A DNA stretch of 64,000 nucleotides, from positions 6,245,001 to 6,309,000 of the forward strand of contig BSBM01000372.1 in assembly GCA_027924585.1 (NCBI GenBank), read 5' to 3'. This DNA comes from Larix kaempferi. Taxonomy: Eukaryota > Streptophyta > Pinopsida > Pinales > Pinaceae. A model generated the notes under the pieces. The model was not told the DNA's origin. It was given only the letters and a program-made list of their open reading frames with translations, and searched no databases. The translations under genes were made by a program, and so were the position numbers. This document shows positions 36,701-46,210 of the stretch, piece by piece; position 1 is the first letter of the stretch; each line of letters opens with the position of its first letter.

Positions 36701-38495
36701 CAAAAACTTGCCAATGGTCTTCATTATCAGGGACAGAGGGTCTGAATAAAACTTCAAGTTTGCAGTTTTCTTGTTTTAGAGACTCAGAAGTTTGAAGAGT
36801 ACTGGCCATTACGGATAGTTCATCAGCCAAAGTATTTTGTTCTCGGGGAACAGCCTTGATCCCGAAGGCATCGAAGCATTCAATGGTGTCCCAAACTGCA
36901 TTTCTATAGTCTCTAAGTCTATTATTTTTAGCGGCGAATTTGTTTTTTATTTGGGACACAATGAGGTCAGAATCTCCTGTGACAGATATTGATTTGATTT
37001 TTCTTTCTCTGGCAATTTCCAAACCTAGAAGTAATGCTTCATACTCGGCTACATTGTTAGTGCAATCGAACTCTAAACGGAAAGAAAACAAGCTCTTTTC
37101 TCCTGATGGTGAAATTAAGACTATACCGGCTCCTGCACCATGTCGGGAACGGGCCCCATCAAAATGCATTTTCCAGACTTGTTCATGTGAAAAAGGTTGC
37201 TTTTTAACCTCCTCCCAGTAATTTGCTAGAATCATGAAGTTTCCAATTTCATCACTTGAATACATTGCTTCAGTGAATAAGTGTTCAGGTGTTTCAACAT
37301 GTTCTCGCATAGGTGGTTCATTAAACAGAGTTATGAATGAACCTTCTTTAGTTGGGATTGTGGCGTAAGTTAAATCCATTTGGACACTTCCCCCCAATCT
37401 TGCCGACCACTCCCTGGATAGCAACATTCCCCATGCATCAGGGATATCTAGGACTAAAACATTCATTGAGAGCTCAATGTCAGAGCAGGCAGCTAACCTA
37501 ACGGGCAGGTTTTCAATTATTCCAATAGATTTCACAGGTTTGGAATCCATGCCACATACATTTCTGTAGGGTCTTGTGGGTACTAACTCAAGTTGTTCCA
37601 TGACTCTTAAAGGCATGACACTTACTTCAGCTCCTGAGTCCAACATGCAATTATGTAGTATTAAACCATTCACTTCCAACGCAACATAAAAGGGTGGGAA
37701 GTTTCCGGAGTTGTCACCAGAGACACTTTGGATCATGACAGGGGAATCCCTAATCTTTGCAACAGCTTTCTTAGGAGCTTGCTTCCTTGTTTGAATCCCA
37801 AGATGAGTAGTAGCTCTTTTGTGGAATGAAGGGATCTTAAAAATTTCACAAAATGGAATAGGCATGTTTATCTTTTCTAGGAAGCTTGTAATGTCTATGT
37901 TTAGGTTGTGAGGGTTTTCCTTATCCTTTTCATTTGTACCTAATCCTAGGAATTTCATAATGTCATGTTTAACAGCCGGGATCTTGATTAGGTCTTTTAG
38001 AGAAACCGAAGCAGATGAATTGGCTAGCTTACTTGGAATGTTTGTTCTAGGGAGCTCCTTGTTAGGTTTTAGAATCGTGGGAGGTTTTGGTTGCTTTCTC
38101 CAAAGGGTTGCTTTGGGAACATTAGTTTTAGGGGGAGGATCAATTTTTATTGCTTGATCTGCCTTTTTGTTTGCAGGAGGAGATTGGCTAGGGTTGGTTA
38201 CAGTTTTACCCTTCGAGGTGACCTCAGGAGAAAGCTTTGGAGCTTTTGGCAAGATTCTTCGGACAGGTTGATGCACTATCTTGCTAGGCTGTGGGTCAGT
38301 CGTTTTAGGTTGCTGAGTCTTGGGAGGACTTGAATTGCTACAGATGGATTTTAACATCTCTTTGGTTTGTTGATCACGTCTTTTGAAATCTTCATCTTGA
38401 TTCTTAAGGTATGTAGCAATGTTGGTGACCATTTCACACATGTTTGTCATAAATTCCATGGTCATTTCGGGAGAGATGTTATTTTGATTAGACAT
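33750..38495 (-). CDS. pol: Pol polyprotein of element D: protease, aRNase H, RT, RNase H remnant, integrase; no gag
   Basis: Intact 1581 aa from ATG at 38495. The start (MEFMTNMCEMVTNIATYL) aligns with the segment just after the capsid in A and C, so the capsid is missing. A Pro/Lys-rich linker follows. Protease: LDSGAEVSVMP (DSG at 286-288). aRNase H about 440-570: HFDGARS (Asp446), AEYEALLLGLE, TGDSDLI, LADELS, with all catalytic acids kept. RT about 715-960 with YQDD at 879-882. Gypsy RNase H about 975-1110 has lost the usual aspartates (YSYASEE, AYVPYQA) and may serve as a connector. Integrase: HHCC finger near 1222-1260, then D1296, D1357, E1393, and the GPY/F tail (GPY at 1539-1541). 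It would provide reverse transcription and integration but needs capsid from another element. Its integrity and near-identical LTRs suggest it was active recently. Confidence 0.95.
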   Translation of the reverse strand: MSNQNNISPEMTMEFMTNMCEMVTNIATYLKNQDEDFKRRDQQTKEMLKSICSNSSPPKTQQPKTTDPQPSKIVHQPVRRILPKAPKLSPEVTSKGKTVTNPSQSPPANKKADQAIKIDPPPKTNVPKATLWRKQPKPPTILKPNKELPRTNIPSKLANSSASVSLKDLIKIPAVKHDIMKFLGLGTNEKDKENPHNLNIDITSFLEKINMPIPFCEIFKIPSFHKRATTHLGIQTRKQAPKKAVAKIRDSPVMIQSVSGDNSGNFPPFYVALEVNGLILHNCMLDSGAEVSVMPLRVMEQLELVPTRPYRNVCGMDSKPVKSIGIIENLPVRLAACSDIELSMNVLVLDIPDAWGMLLSREWSARLGGSVQMDLTYATIPTKEGSFITLFNEPPMREHVETPEHLFTEAMYSSDEIGNFMILANYWEEVKKQPFSHEQVWKMHFDGARSRHGAGAGIVLISPSGEKSLFSFRLEFDCTNNVAEYEALLLGLEIARERKIKSISVTGDSDLIVSQIKNKFAAKNNRLRDYRNAVWDTIECFDAFGIKAVPREQNTLADELSVMASTLQTSESLKQENCKLEVLFRPSVPDNEDHWQVFDNDAQIIRFLNASRTPMVNFEDEIKGDTIEGMDVTEIAFPLERNFNRHDEYKGKRAEPVDGVIEINVGSACSPKMIRIGINASGEERRRIIELIREYKDIFAWVYDDLKTYDQSIIEHTIPLKEGAKPYRQKLRNMNPKLAPLVKKELEKMLAAGIIRPVRHTTWVSNPVIVRKKNGEIRICIDFRNLNQASLKDNYPLPNMENLLQSVTGAGMLSLLDGFSGYNQVQIKKEDRGKTTFTTPWGTFEYIRMPFGLLNAGSTFQRAMDHAFEGLIGKIIAIYQDDLTVFSKDRGDHVKHLRRIFERCRKFGISLNPKKSTFGVDEGKLLGHIVSKEGIRIDPERVQGIQAITPPKDVSSLRSFFGKINFVRRFIPNLAELAKPLNNLLKKNVKFAWDKKCDTSFESLKKAIASAPVLVSPNYNKEFLIYSYASEETIAGVLLQKNEENHEQPVAFMSKNLRDAELNYTTTEKQAYALVKSLKHFRTYIGYSKIMAYVPYQAVKDVLSQPDGIGVRGNWISRIQEYDIEIKPIKIVKGQGLAQLLTDSKLQQNNMVLYINEDHEWYKDIIFYLRHMTCPDHLVDHQRRALRLKASKYVLTEDGLGWKNPDGIILKCVNHDDSQRIIKEMHSGLCGGHYAPRTTAAKIMRAGYYWPSLFKDVHIFVRACQECQFYSGKPRLPALPLTPVIIEEPFQQWGMDFVGPINPSSSSGHKYILTCTDYFTRWVEAIPTKKCTAEVVVKFLEENIVSRYGCPYKITTDNAPAFSKIEMSTFCTDHGITLSHSSNYYPQGNGLAESSNKNLIRLLKRMIGENKRTWDVKLKYALWADRTTVKRITGKAPFEIVYGQNCRLPINLQIPVYELLQQCSSAQEALQARIDRLVELDETRREAWNKMVIEQERIKGTFDQKSRDVIFGIGDIVLLWDKHKEKPGNHEKFEKIWMGPYRVSRMAGKGTVYLETLDGDELELPVNGRLLKHYFPPINLE

Positions 38496-38512
38496 CTCTT
38501 TATGGGTTCTCT

Positions 38513-38585
38513 TCTCAGCGGAGTCACGATTAGGAGTCGCCAGGTAGAATTTTAAACTCTACTACCAAGAGATATGTCGTTTGAA
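38513..38585 (-). other. Conserved leader with hairpin, element D
   Basis: Minus-strand counterpart of 11551-11620 in A. The hairpin GGTAG...CTACC (38543-38566) is followed by TGGCGACTCC and the stretch reading AATCGTGACTCCGCTGAG in both elements. It lies between the primer site and the ORF start, the usual place of packaging signals. Confidence 0.75.
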
Positions 38586-38639
38586 GTGCAGAAAGGTAGT
38601 GAGACACAAGGATGTGTTGAACCAAGGTAGGCCCCTACC

Positions 38640-38657
38640 TCCCCGGCAGCGGCGCCA
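38640..38657 (-). other. Primer-binding site of element D (tRNA-Asp type)
   Basis: On the minus strand TGGCGCCGCTGCCGGGGA, 4 bp from the 5' LTR end at 38662. Identical to the site of element C and one base different from A and E. Confidence 0.87.
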
Positions 38658-38661
38658 AAAA

Positions 38662-41600
38662 TGTTATCACACAACTTGTAGTTGCCCCTAGAGGTATCCC
38701 ATCCGGGACGGTAGAGGAGTTAGGCAACTAAAGAGGTGACCTAAGAGATGCCACGGTTCCCAATGCAATGTGGGAGTCACGTCAACCGAGGCACTCTTCG
38801 CTTTGGGTCAAGGTATAATTAGACCAAGGGGGAGACCCTATACCCCAATCACAGTTGATTGGACCCAAGCAAAGGTTTTAAAGGGTGAATGAATGATGAG
38901 TTACGGAAACCAATGCAAGTCTAAGTGGACCTAATGTTAAAGTATGGTTGAAGGTGGTATCGTGGATAGTTAGTGTTTCAACCTATGTATGGTTTAGGCC
39001 ACTTGATGGGGTATCATTATTAAGTATAGTACCATGTGTTTACACAAGTGGGTCTTGTTGCCTTGGGAAGTGTGAAATGGTTCTAGGTGGGCCCACAAGG
39101 TAAAGTTAAGTGTGAAGATGGTACTATAGGCTAGATCTAGGTTAGATCTACAAGTTAGAGTTGGTTCTAGGGTTACCCATGTGTTAGATCTAGGGTTTGA
39201 CACTAATCCCAAGAAGTGCGCCTTGCTTGGAGAAGGACTAGTGCCTTGTTTAGTGGGCTAATGGAGTCAAGAAAGATGTCAAAGTGTAGATCGGGACACC
39301 TAGAAGCCAAGTTAAGTGAAATGAATGTGATCCAATGGTTAGGTCTTACTAGATCTAGGTTTTTGAGTGATGACCAAAAGTGGACCACAATTCCTTAAAA
39401 CAAGGAATGCAATCCCCAAGGTAGATCGGGACAAGAGGATAGTCTAGACCTAGGTTTCAAGGCATGGGCATTCCAAATCTATGAAAATCTCCAACACCCA
39501 CTTCCTAGAAGTGGTCCAACTCAAAACTCCCAAGGGGTGCGACTTTCTCAAGGAGAGGCAAAAAGTGGGTTTGGTGGACCATGCCAAGTCCAATGGCCAC
39601 CAAAATGTAGATCCGGGGTGTTAGTACCCCGATCTATGTTCCTTCTAAGTTTCAAATGAATCCAATGGGTAGATCTTAGTAGATCTAAGTTTCAAGGTTG
39701 CATGAAGGTCAAAAGGGGGTTTCAACCCCACAAAACATGGAGAGATGTCCACAAGGTAGTTTTCACCAAAGTAAGGATATGGGTATGTGTTATCAAGTGT
39801 CTAGTAGTCAAATCAAGCGGGATCTCACATACCCATGTGCTAGATCTAGCCCAACAAGCCTCCCTCAAGGAAGTGCGCTTTAGGTCAAGGAGAGCTTTTT
39901 GTCTTAGAAGATGGGTCAATTCTTAGCCAATCACCACCAAACTATAGATCCAACTAGGGGTGGATGCTATAGAGGTGGGTTTTCAATATCTTTTCAAATT
40001 GAGGGCTAGATCTAAGTAGATCTAAGAAATACCAAAAACAAGGGTTTTACTTTGATTAGGGTTTTTGTGATCTAGAAATTATGGAAGATTCAAGGAAGAG
40101 AAGATCATACCTCTTGGGACATACCTGGATGAAGAGATGAATGCTGGTTGAGACGAGGATTACTTTGCCAAAGATCAAATGGAGAATTGTTGAAGCCCTC
40201 TTGCCAAATCGATTTCTCCAAGCCACATGTGATTCCTTCTAACCTGTCAAGCCAAGGAGCAAAGCATCAATTAGTTTAACAAATTGAAGGTAGATGCAAG
40301 CAAGAGAGAGAAAAACATAGAATAGTCGACACAAAGGCAAAACCACTCCCTGTCAAACCCAAAACGACTTCTTCCAAGCTTGAAGGGCAAGCCTCCCCAC
40401 CAATTCGCACTTGTCAAAGTCGCCCTCTCAACCTGCAAATAAAGTATGGCAAATACGCAAGATAGCTACAATAGATCCTCCAGTGCAATGGACAATAGCA
40501 TTTACAATCGAAACAACCAACATCCACTCCAATCCAAGCATGTACTCCAAAAGGTAGAAATTTTATTCCAAGAGCCAAGAGCCAAAAATCTCTAGATGAT
40601 TTTACAATGAGGGGGTCTCTTCCTTATATAGGATAATAAAGACCAAAACCCTAGATCTCAAAACCACTTTTTGAAATGAGTGGTTGAGATTAAAAGATCT
40701 CACAACATAATCAATGGCTAAGATGAATCCATAACATAATATCACATGGATCACTCATCATAACAATAGCGCCCTCACTAAATGGTACAATAGAGGGTGA
40801 CGTCATCCCACAAGAGGGGTATAAAGTACAATAATCCACCTCATGATGACTAGGACATGATAAAATAAGCACATGGTGGGGCTAGGAGGTATAAATCCTT
40901 GCTAGCTCACCCCAAGGCACAATGAAATAATAAAAATATGTCCAATATAATAATAATGACCAAAACTGTCCTCAGAATCCATGACAGTCGAGCAGTAAAT
41001 GTCCTCCTGTGATCAATCTGGAGATACCCACATGGTGAAAAATGACTGGAAGATAGTGAGATCAACCTGGAAGACCTCTGTGAAAACCAAATGCCAAAAC
41101 CTTGCCTCAATTGCCCAAATCGATTTCTTCAGTGACCACTTTATCCCATTTTTTAACTGCCTCGGGAACTGTGAAAGTGCCAAAACTGCCTCCTAGGGTG
41201 CTAGCGCTGTCCATCTGAGCCCACCAGGCTCTCCGGGAGGGGGGATAAATGGTAATAACAAGTGGCTGGACTACCCACTCCATCATCAGCGCCCTAGGTG
41301 AACTGGCCTCTCGGGGCCCCTGCTGCTCAGGCTGGGAAATCAGCCCCAAATCTGGTCAACAAGTGTAAAACTGCATCAATCACTGTCAGAAGTGCCCGGA
41401 ACTGAAAGATAAGTGCCTCAATGGATCAAGAAGACCCAAATCCACTAGGAATGAGTACTCATACACCCTGGGTTGCCCTAATGGGCCAGCTGTAGGGTCC
41501 ACCATATATGGACAATGTATAATCTGCTGATCTGTAATAATAATAACCTGCTGAACTGGATCAAACATCATCTGTATCATATGTCCATCATATGATATCA

Positions 41601-43109
41601 TCATCAAACATGTGGGACCATAAATCATCACCAATAATCATCATACATGGTCCACATCATCATGGATCCAAGAATATATATAATCAAGGATAAATCACAT
41701 CAGTAGACTAAGACAATGCTTCTTTAATCACTTCATAGCTAAGCTCAAAGTATAAATTCCATTCAGTGGCATTAATCAAGTTAACATATTCCGTGATTAT
41801 ATAAAATTACTCGCGCCCTAGTTCAAATGACAAACTTACCCATTGGACATGGTCAAACTGCTAGTGAAGGATGAAGGCTAGGAGCAAGGTTGGGCCAAGG
41901 GTTTGACTTGTCTAACTTAACTCAAAAATACTTTGGACTGGGAGAAGGGGGAAGCTACAAACTCTGTGCTGGACAAAAGAACACGGGGGATGGCTGTGCC
42001 TCACAAATGGATAAGTTGTTTAGAGAGTGCTTATTCAACTTAGGCATCATGTCTACATCAAGTTGATCCAAGTTCATTAGGATCATTCAATTTATTTCCA
42101 TGGCCTTTTTGGCCTACATAACCCTTCGGATTTCAGATGTGCTGAGAAGCACAACTAGTTGCAGCTTGCATCCAGGGCATGTTTTTTTTTATATATTCAC
42201 AAGGTCAGCAATTGTTTAGATATAGCTTTTAAGAACTATTGCTTTTTTGACCTTTCTTTATACTCTTCGAGGAGTATTTTTAGCTTTTCATTGCTCTTGC
42301 CCTTTTTTTTGTTTCCATGGGCGAATTTATTTAGTTTCCACAGGTAGAACATGAGCTTTCAGTTTTAGCCAACAACATCTCAAGTGACTAGGGGGAGTTC
42401 GAGCCAAGGCCTACAATCCAACTCACCAAAGGCAAGTTCTGTCACCAACTCAGAGCCGAGACACTGAATAAACAGGGACGCGGTCCAAACACAGAGGTAG
42501 AAAAATGGGGAAGTCCTCAGTATCAGAAAGTCAAATAAGACAAGTCAGGGTTTAAAGTCAAACAGGAAGGTCATGTATGGATGGAGACAAGTGAATATGG
42601 AGCCTACACTAGCAGACAACTGGTGTCGGTAAAGACCATGTCTATGTAAGGTGAGATACCAGTAAGTTTTGTTAAATGACCTAAGAGTGCAAGCAATTGT
42701 CCATTTTAATATTTACAGTTCATTTTTAAGTAGTTTGCCACATCAGGAATAATATACCAAGCACATGCTATAATCATGACTAAATCAACAAGCTAATAAT
42801 CCACAGTCAGTGAGAACATATCCATAGATCATACAACATCATCATAATAGCAATCATCATGCATCATCTGAAACACTGCTGAAGTATATCTCTAGGCACT
42901 GAACTGAAACTGTAATGGGATAAGTGGTCACATCAGTCATCAAATCTGAACTCTCTAGGCTCAGCCTTGACACAAGGTCATACAATATCTGAATAATGTA
43001 CTGCTCTGATCATGAGTGATCCAATATATATAGCCATGCTCTGAAGCTCTGGAATGTGCAGATATCTGCTGTACAAGAATAGTAGCCCTGCTACTATGGT
43101 GTGATAACA
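38662..43109 (-). repeat. Element D 5' LTR (4448 bp)
   Basis: Promoter-bearing LTR of D. It differs from the other LTR at six sites seen by eye (near 41277, 41662, 41816, 41970, 42197 and 42268), about 0.13 percent, so the insertion is recent but older than A. The flanking duplication is GGTAC at 43110-43114. Confidence 0.94.
40624..40630 (-). promoter_or_regulatory. TATA box of element D 5' LTR
   Basis: TATATAA on the minus strand in CCTATATAAGGAAG, followed by CTCATTGTAAA, TTTTGGCTCT and GGAATAAAATT, the same block order as in element A. The AATAAA shortly downstream implies a short R region. Motif-based. Confidence 0.7.
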
Positions 43110-43114
43110 GGTAC

Positions 43115-43346
43115 TTTTGACAAGAAGGCCAAGATGGACACTTTTCAGGTGGGGAACTGGGTATTGAAATGGGATGCCCCCAGGCAGGATAAAGGCAAGC
43201 ATGGCAAGTTTGATTCTCTCTGGACAGGTCCTTACGTGATAACTCAGGAAAGGCAGAACAATACCTTCAACCTGCAAAGCCTGGAAGGCCAAGAGATGTT
43301 TGGTGGCCCGGTAAATGGGCGTTTTCTAAAACTTTATTTCATCTGA
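43115..43346 (+). pseudogene. Integrase GPY/F tail of element C (3' fragment)
   Basis: Continuation of the C integrase after the D insertion: FDKKAKMDTFQVGNWVLKW, then LWTGPYVITQ, then PVNGRFLKLYF and the natural stop TGA at 43344-43346. The GPY motif is the module found at the C-terminus of many gypsy integrases. It joins in frame to codons ending at 28744. The annotated part has no lesion of its own. Confidence 0.9.
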
Positions 43347-43545
43347 GGCTTCACAGCCTTGTCATTGTAAATACCTTTCCGTTTTCAGTTTTGTTTTTGT
43401 TTTGTTTGCAAATAAATCCATGCCCAATGGAACACTAGAAGTTAGGGTTAGAATTTTGTGTGTTTTTCTTTTTGTTAGGAAAGGCGTTTGGTCTGCAGTA
43501 CTTGGAGCCTTGTTGGGAGGCCTCCATCCCCAAGTAGGAGCCAGA
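43347..43545 (+). other. Element C 3' untranslated region
   Basis: Non-coding 199 bp between the pol stop and the 3' LTR. It ends AGGAGCCAGA immediately before TGTTATCT, the same terminal motif as in A and D. No long purine tract. Confidence 0.7.
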
Positions 43546-43716
43546 TGTTATCTCCTCAATAAACATAGATTAGTCATGGCATCTAGGTGATAGGAAGTCT
43601 TTAAATTTTTGATCTTGTTTGCATGTGTCTGAGTTCTAGTCTGATAGTTTTAAGAAGGTAACGAAGTCTGAATTAACATCTTTACGCTGGCTCTCCTTCC
43701 GAAGGAAAATCTCACG

Positions 43717-44031
43717 TTTCGGTAGCTTAGGCGGGCCTGGTGTTGGTTCATTAGCTACCGAAAACCCTATTTTCGGCAGCTTACAGTGTGAGAAACAGAA
43801 CGCTCCAACCACCGAAAAGGCGAAATTACCGCGTGAAGTGGAGGGACGATTTTCGATGGCTTGGGCGAACATGACGACATTCATTAGCCATCGAAAGTTG
43901 GGCGCTTTCCACAGTTCGCAGGGCAAGTTCGAAACTTTCCATAGCTGCCGAAAGGCAAAGCTACACTCGCAGTCCATGAAGCCGTTTCGGGGGTTTAGGC
44001 TAACACAACAGTGTTCATTAGCCACTGAAAG
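43717..44031. repeat. Palindrome cluster in C 3' LTR, upstream of the ORF
   Basis: Units at 43717-43763 (perfect TTTCGGTAGCT/AGCTACCGAAA arms), 43851-43896 and 43983-44030. In the second unit both arms changed together, to TTTCGATGGCT and AGCCATCGAAA, so the palindrome stays perfect although the sequence differs from the 5' LTR copy. Confidence 0.8.
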
Positions 44032-44565
44032 TCCGGCACACTTTTTGCAGCTTGCCATCCAATGGGCTGGATTAGCCACAGCCGCCGAAAGCAAAAAGGC
44101 GTTGGTGAAAGTCGTGTTCCGGCGGCATACTAGGTTTTAAGGCGGATTATCGGCTGCCGAAGGGGGAGTTACGTCGACCAGCGACCATGTCAAATCGGGG
44201 GTTTGGGGTCATAATACAGGGAATCCATCATGGCGTAGCCGCCGAAAGGGTCAATTCAGCGAAAACAAGACTCACCCCGAGGGAAGGCCAGACACCACCA
44301 CCATAACTCTGACCAGACAGATCTTGTTTCCCATCAACATAACAGTATTTCTAAAAATCCATTCCCCTGGCACAATCATGTCTCAGTAATCATCATTCCA
44401 CCCTCATGATTGCCCACCTTTTCATACCCTCGGAGTCAGCTCTCGAAAGGCCACACCACCTTTCTATTTTCGCCCTCACCGCATCGATTGATCCCATCTT
44501 CTCCCTATTTCCCGTCGCTCCCTCAGTCCAGATTTGAGCAGCAAGCGCCAGCAAGCAGGTCACCG

Positions 44566-45981
44566 ATGCCGAAAGGAGGAGGAGCGGTCCTAAGAAAAGA
44601 ATTGAGCGACATTTACTACCTGGAGGCACACCCTGAGGTATGTCAATTTTTCAAGAACGTTGGCTGCTTTAATTTCTGCAAAAAGCTCCAGGGTTCTCAT
44701 CAACAGGTGGTCGAAGCATTTTCCCTCACATATGACGGAGAAAGGAAGGTGATAGGCAAGGAAAAATTCCAGGTGGACGAGGCCCTTATAGCCCAGATGA
44801 CAGAATTTCCAACGACCGGGGAGAGCTGGTTCAAGACCACTATCAAGAAGAATTTCGAGTTTCAATCATACCTGAAACCGGAACATAGGAACCAGGTTTG
44901 GAAAAAAGACATTCCTATGTCATATCTAGAGGATAACTGGCAGTTGTTATTGAAGTCCATTCTGGTCTATATAACCTGTGAGGGCAAGTATAACAGGGTG
45001 CTAATTTATCATTTTAGACTACTGGATCATTTCACGAGCAAGAGCCCTTTAAACCTCCCTTTCTACCTCCACAAGAACCTCACCAAAATGGCGCATCAAG
45101 TAAAGGCTCAACCCACCAAAATTGCAAGGACGTTGTTCCACCATGGTCTGATTAAACTTTTGGTCTCCGAGTTATTGCAGAGGAAAGGCATGAAATGGAC
45201 CTTCTTTCTCTTCTGGAGTAGGCTCGAAACAGAATTACAGCCGAAGGAGGGAAAGAAATCTTCCACCCCCAGAAGTGGAAAACGAAGGAGGAGGGCCATT
45301 CCCCTAAATTCAATCAAACCCCTTTCCTCAGTCCCACCGACGAAGAAAGCCAGAAGGAAGCTGGCATTTAAAGACAAGGCTGAGGACGAGCGGGTTGTTT
45401 CAGAAGAGACTCCCTCAAGAAGTACAAATATTTTAAACCTCCCATACACCGATTCTGAGGAGGAGGAGTTGCAGGGAGCTGGAGCAGAAATTGAGGAGGT
45501 GAAAACAGAACAGAAACCCCAGGAAGCAGCCCCAGCCATGATGGAGCAAGAGAATGATTATGTCAATTTGCCTCCATTTACCTCTGTGGGAGAGCAAGGT
45601 TTTGGCTATGTAAATTTACCATCCCCTGCACCTGTGGAGAAACAAAGTCAGCAGGTGGCCGACAAACCAATCCAAAATGCAAAGATTTCTGCCTCACAGA
45701 AAATCAATCGGCTCCTCCAACAGGCTTATGAACACGAGTTACTCGAGAGGGTCATTAAAGAGAAGAATGAAAGGCTGACAGAGAGGTATAACGAGCTCTA
45801 TGTATCTTTTCATAGATTGACCAAGAAGCATGGCAAAATGAGAGGTAGAAACATTCGGCTGATCAGAGAAAATATCAAGCTGAGGAGGAAGATTGAGTCC
45901 CTGGGGGGTAAGGAAGAAATTCAGAGGGCTCAGCCCAAGGTACTTTCAGACCTCGACACTCTGGCAAAGAAATCCAGGTAG
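44566..45981 (+). CDS. Accessory protein encoded in the U3 of the element C LTR
   Basis: Predicted 471 aa from ATG at 44566 (context CACCGATGCC); the frame is open further upstream without an ATG. Residues about 1-215 look globular and helical (YLEAHPEVCQFFKNVG, FPTTGESWFKTT, YLEDNWQLLLKSILVYIT), vaguely like helical domains of accessory proteins in other plant retrotransposons, an untested impression. Next come basic clusters at about 237 (GKRRRRAIP) and 261 (KKARRKLAFK) that could be nuclear localisation signals, an acidic stretch near 295, two YVNLP repeats, and a C-terminal coiled coil (about 379-447, NRLLQQAYEHELLERVIKEK). The TATA box lies downstream of it, so it sits in U3 and would be read as the 3'-terminal ORF of element RNA. 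The 5' LTR copy (2280-3658) is broken. Function unknown; nuclear, nucleic-acid-binding or self-associating roles are guesses from composition. Confidence 0.75.
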   Translation: MPKGGGAVLRKELSDIYYLEAHPEVCQFFKNVGCFNFCKKLQGSHQQVVEAFSLTYDGERKVIGKEKFQVDEALIAQMTEFPTTGESWFKTTIKKNFEFQSYLKPEHRNQVWKKDIPMSYLEDNWQLLLKSILVYITCEGKYNRVLIYHFRLLDHFTSKSPLNLPFYLHKNLTKMAHQVKAQPTKIARTLFHHGLIKLLVSELLQRKGMKWTFFLFWSRLETELQPKEGKKSSTPRSGKRRRRAIPLNSIKPLSSVPPTKKARRKLAFKDKAEDERVVSEETPSRSTNILNLPYTDSEEEELQGAGAEIEEVKTEQKPQEAAPAMMEQENDYVNLPPFTSVGEQGFGYVNLPSPAPVEKQSQQVADKPIQNAKISASQKINRLLQQAYEHELLERVIKEKNERLTERYNELYVSFHRLTKKHGKMRGRNIRLIRENIKLRRKIESLGGKEEIQRAQPKVLSDLDTLAKKSR

Positions 45982-46034
45982 CAAGGGGACAGAAACACAG
46001 TTTTGATAAATTTTGCAGGCTAGGTAATACGTTG

Positions 46035-46210
46035 TTTTCAGTAACTTGGGCGAACACGGGAGCTGTTCATTAACTGCCGAATCCCGTTTCGGTGGTTTAC
46101 TACATATAAGCAAAGTCCTCCCGGATACCGAAAGAAATAAAGGGCGCCCAGCACCCTGAAGCAATTCGGCGGTTTAGGCGAAGCATGAATCAAGTTCATT
46201 AACCACCGAA
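46035..46210. repeat. Palindrome units in C 3' LTR, downstream of the ORF
   Basis: Two more units: 46035-46081 (TTTTCAGTAACTT ... TTAACTGCCGAA) and 46165-46210 (TTCGGCGGTTT ... AACCACCGAA). They share the spacer motif GCGAA...GTTCATTA with the upstream cluster. Confidence 0.7.

Larger units (their letters stand above)
28745..43109 (-). mobile_element. Element D: pol-only Tat-type retrotransposon without gag, minus strand
   Basis: 14.4-kb insertion with two 4448-bp LTRs that differ at six sites I could find, a primer site and one intact 1581-codon ORF. In its own orientation the 5' LTR is 38662-43109 and the 3' LTR 28745-33192. The 166 bp between LTR and start codon cannot hold a gag capsid, nor can the 557 bp after the ORF. 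Its LTR ends, leader and pre-3'LTR segment resemble those of element A, which has gag but no polymerase or integrase core. Confidence 0.95.

Noticed and set aside
33767-38555. Plus-strand ORFs opposite the D polyprotein
   Set aside because: Antisense shadows of the intact 1581-codon pol ORF; no motif of their own.
44410-44565. Start of the U3 ORF at 44410
   Set aside because: That codon is TTG. ATG at 44566 has a better context and is the start shared with the 5' LTR copy at 2280.
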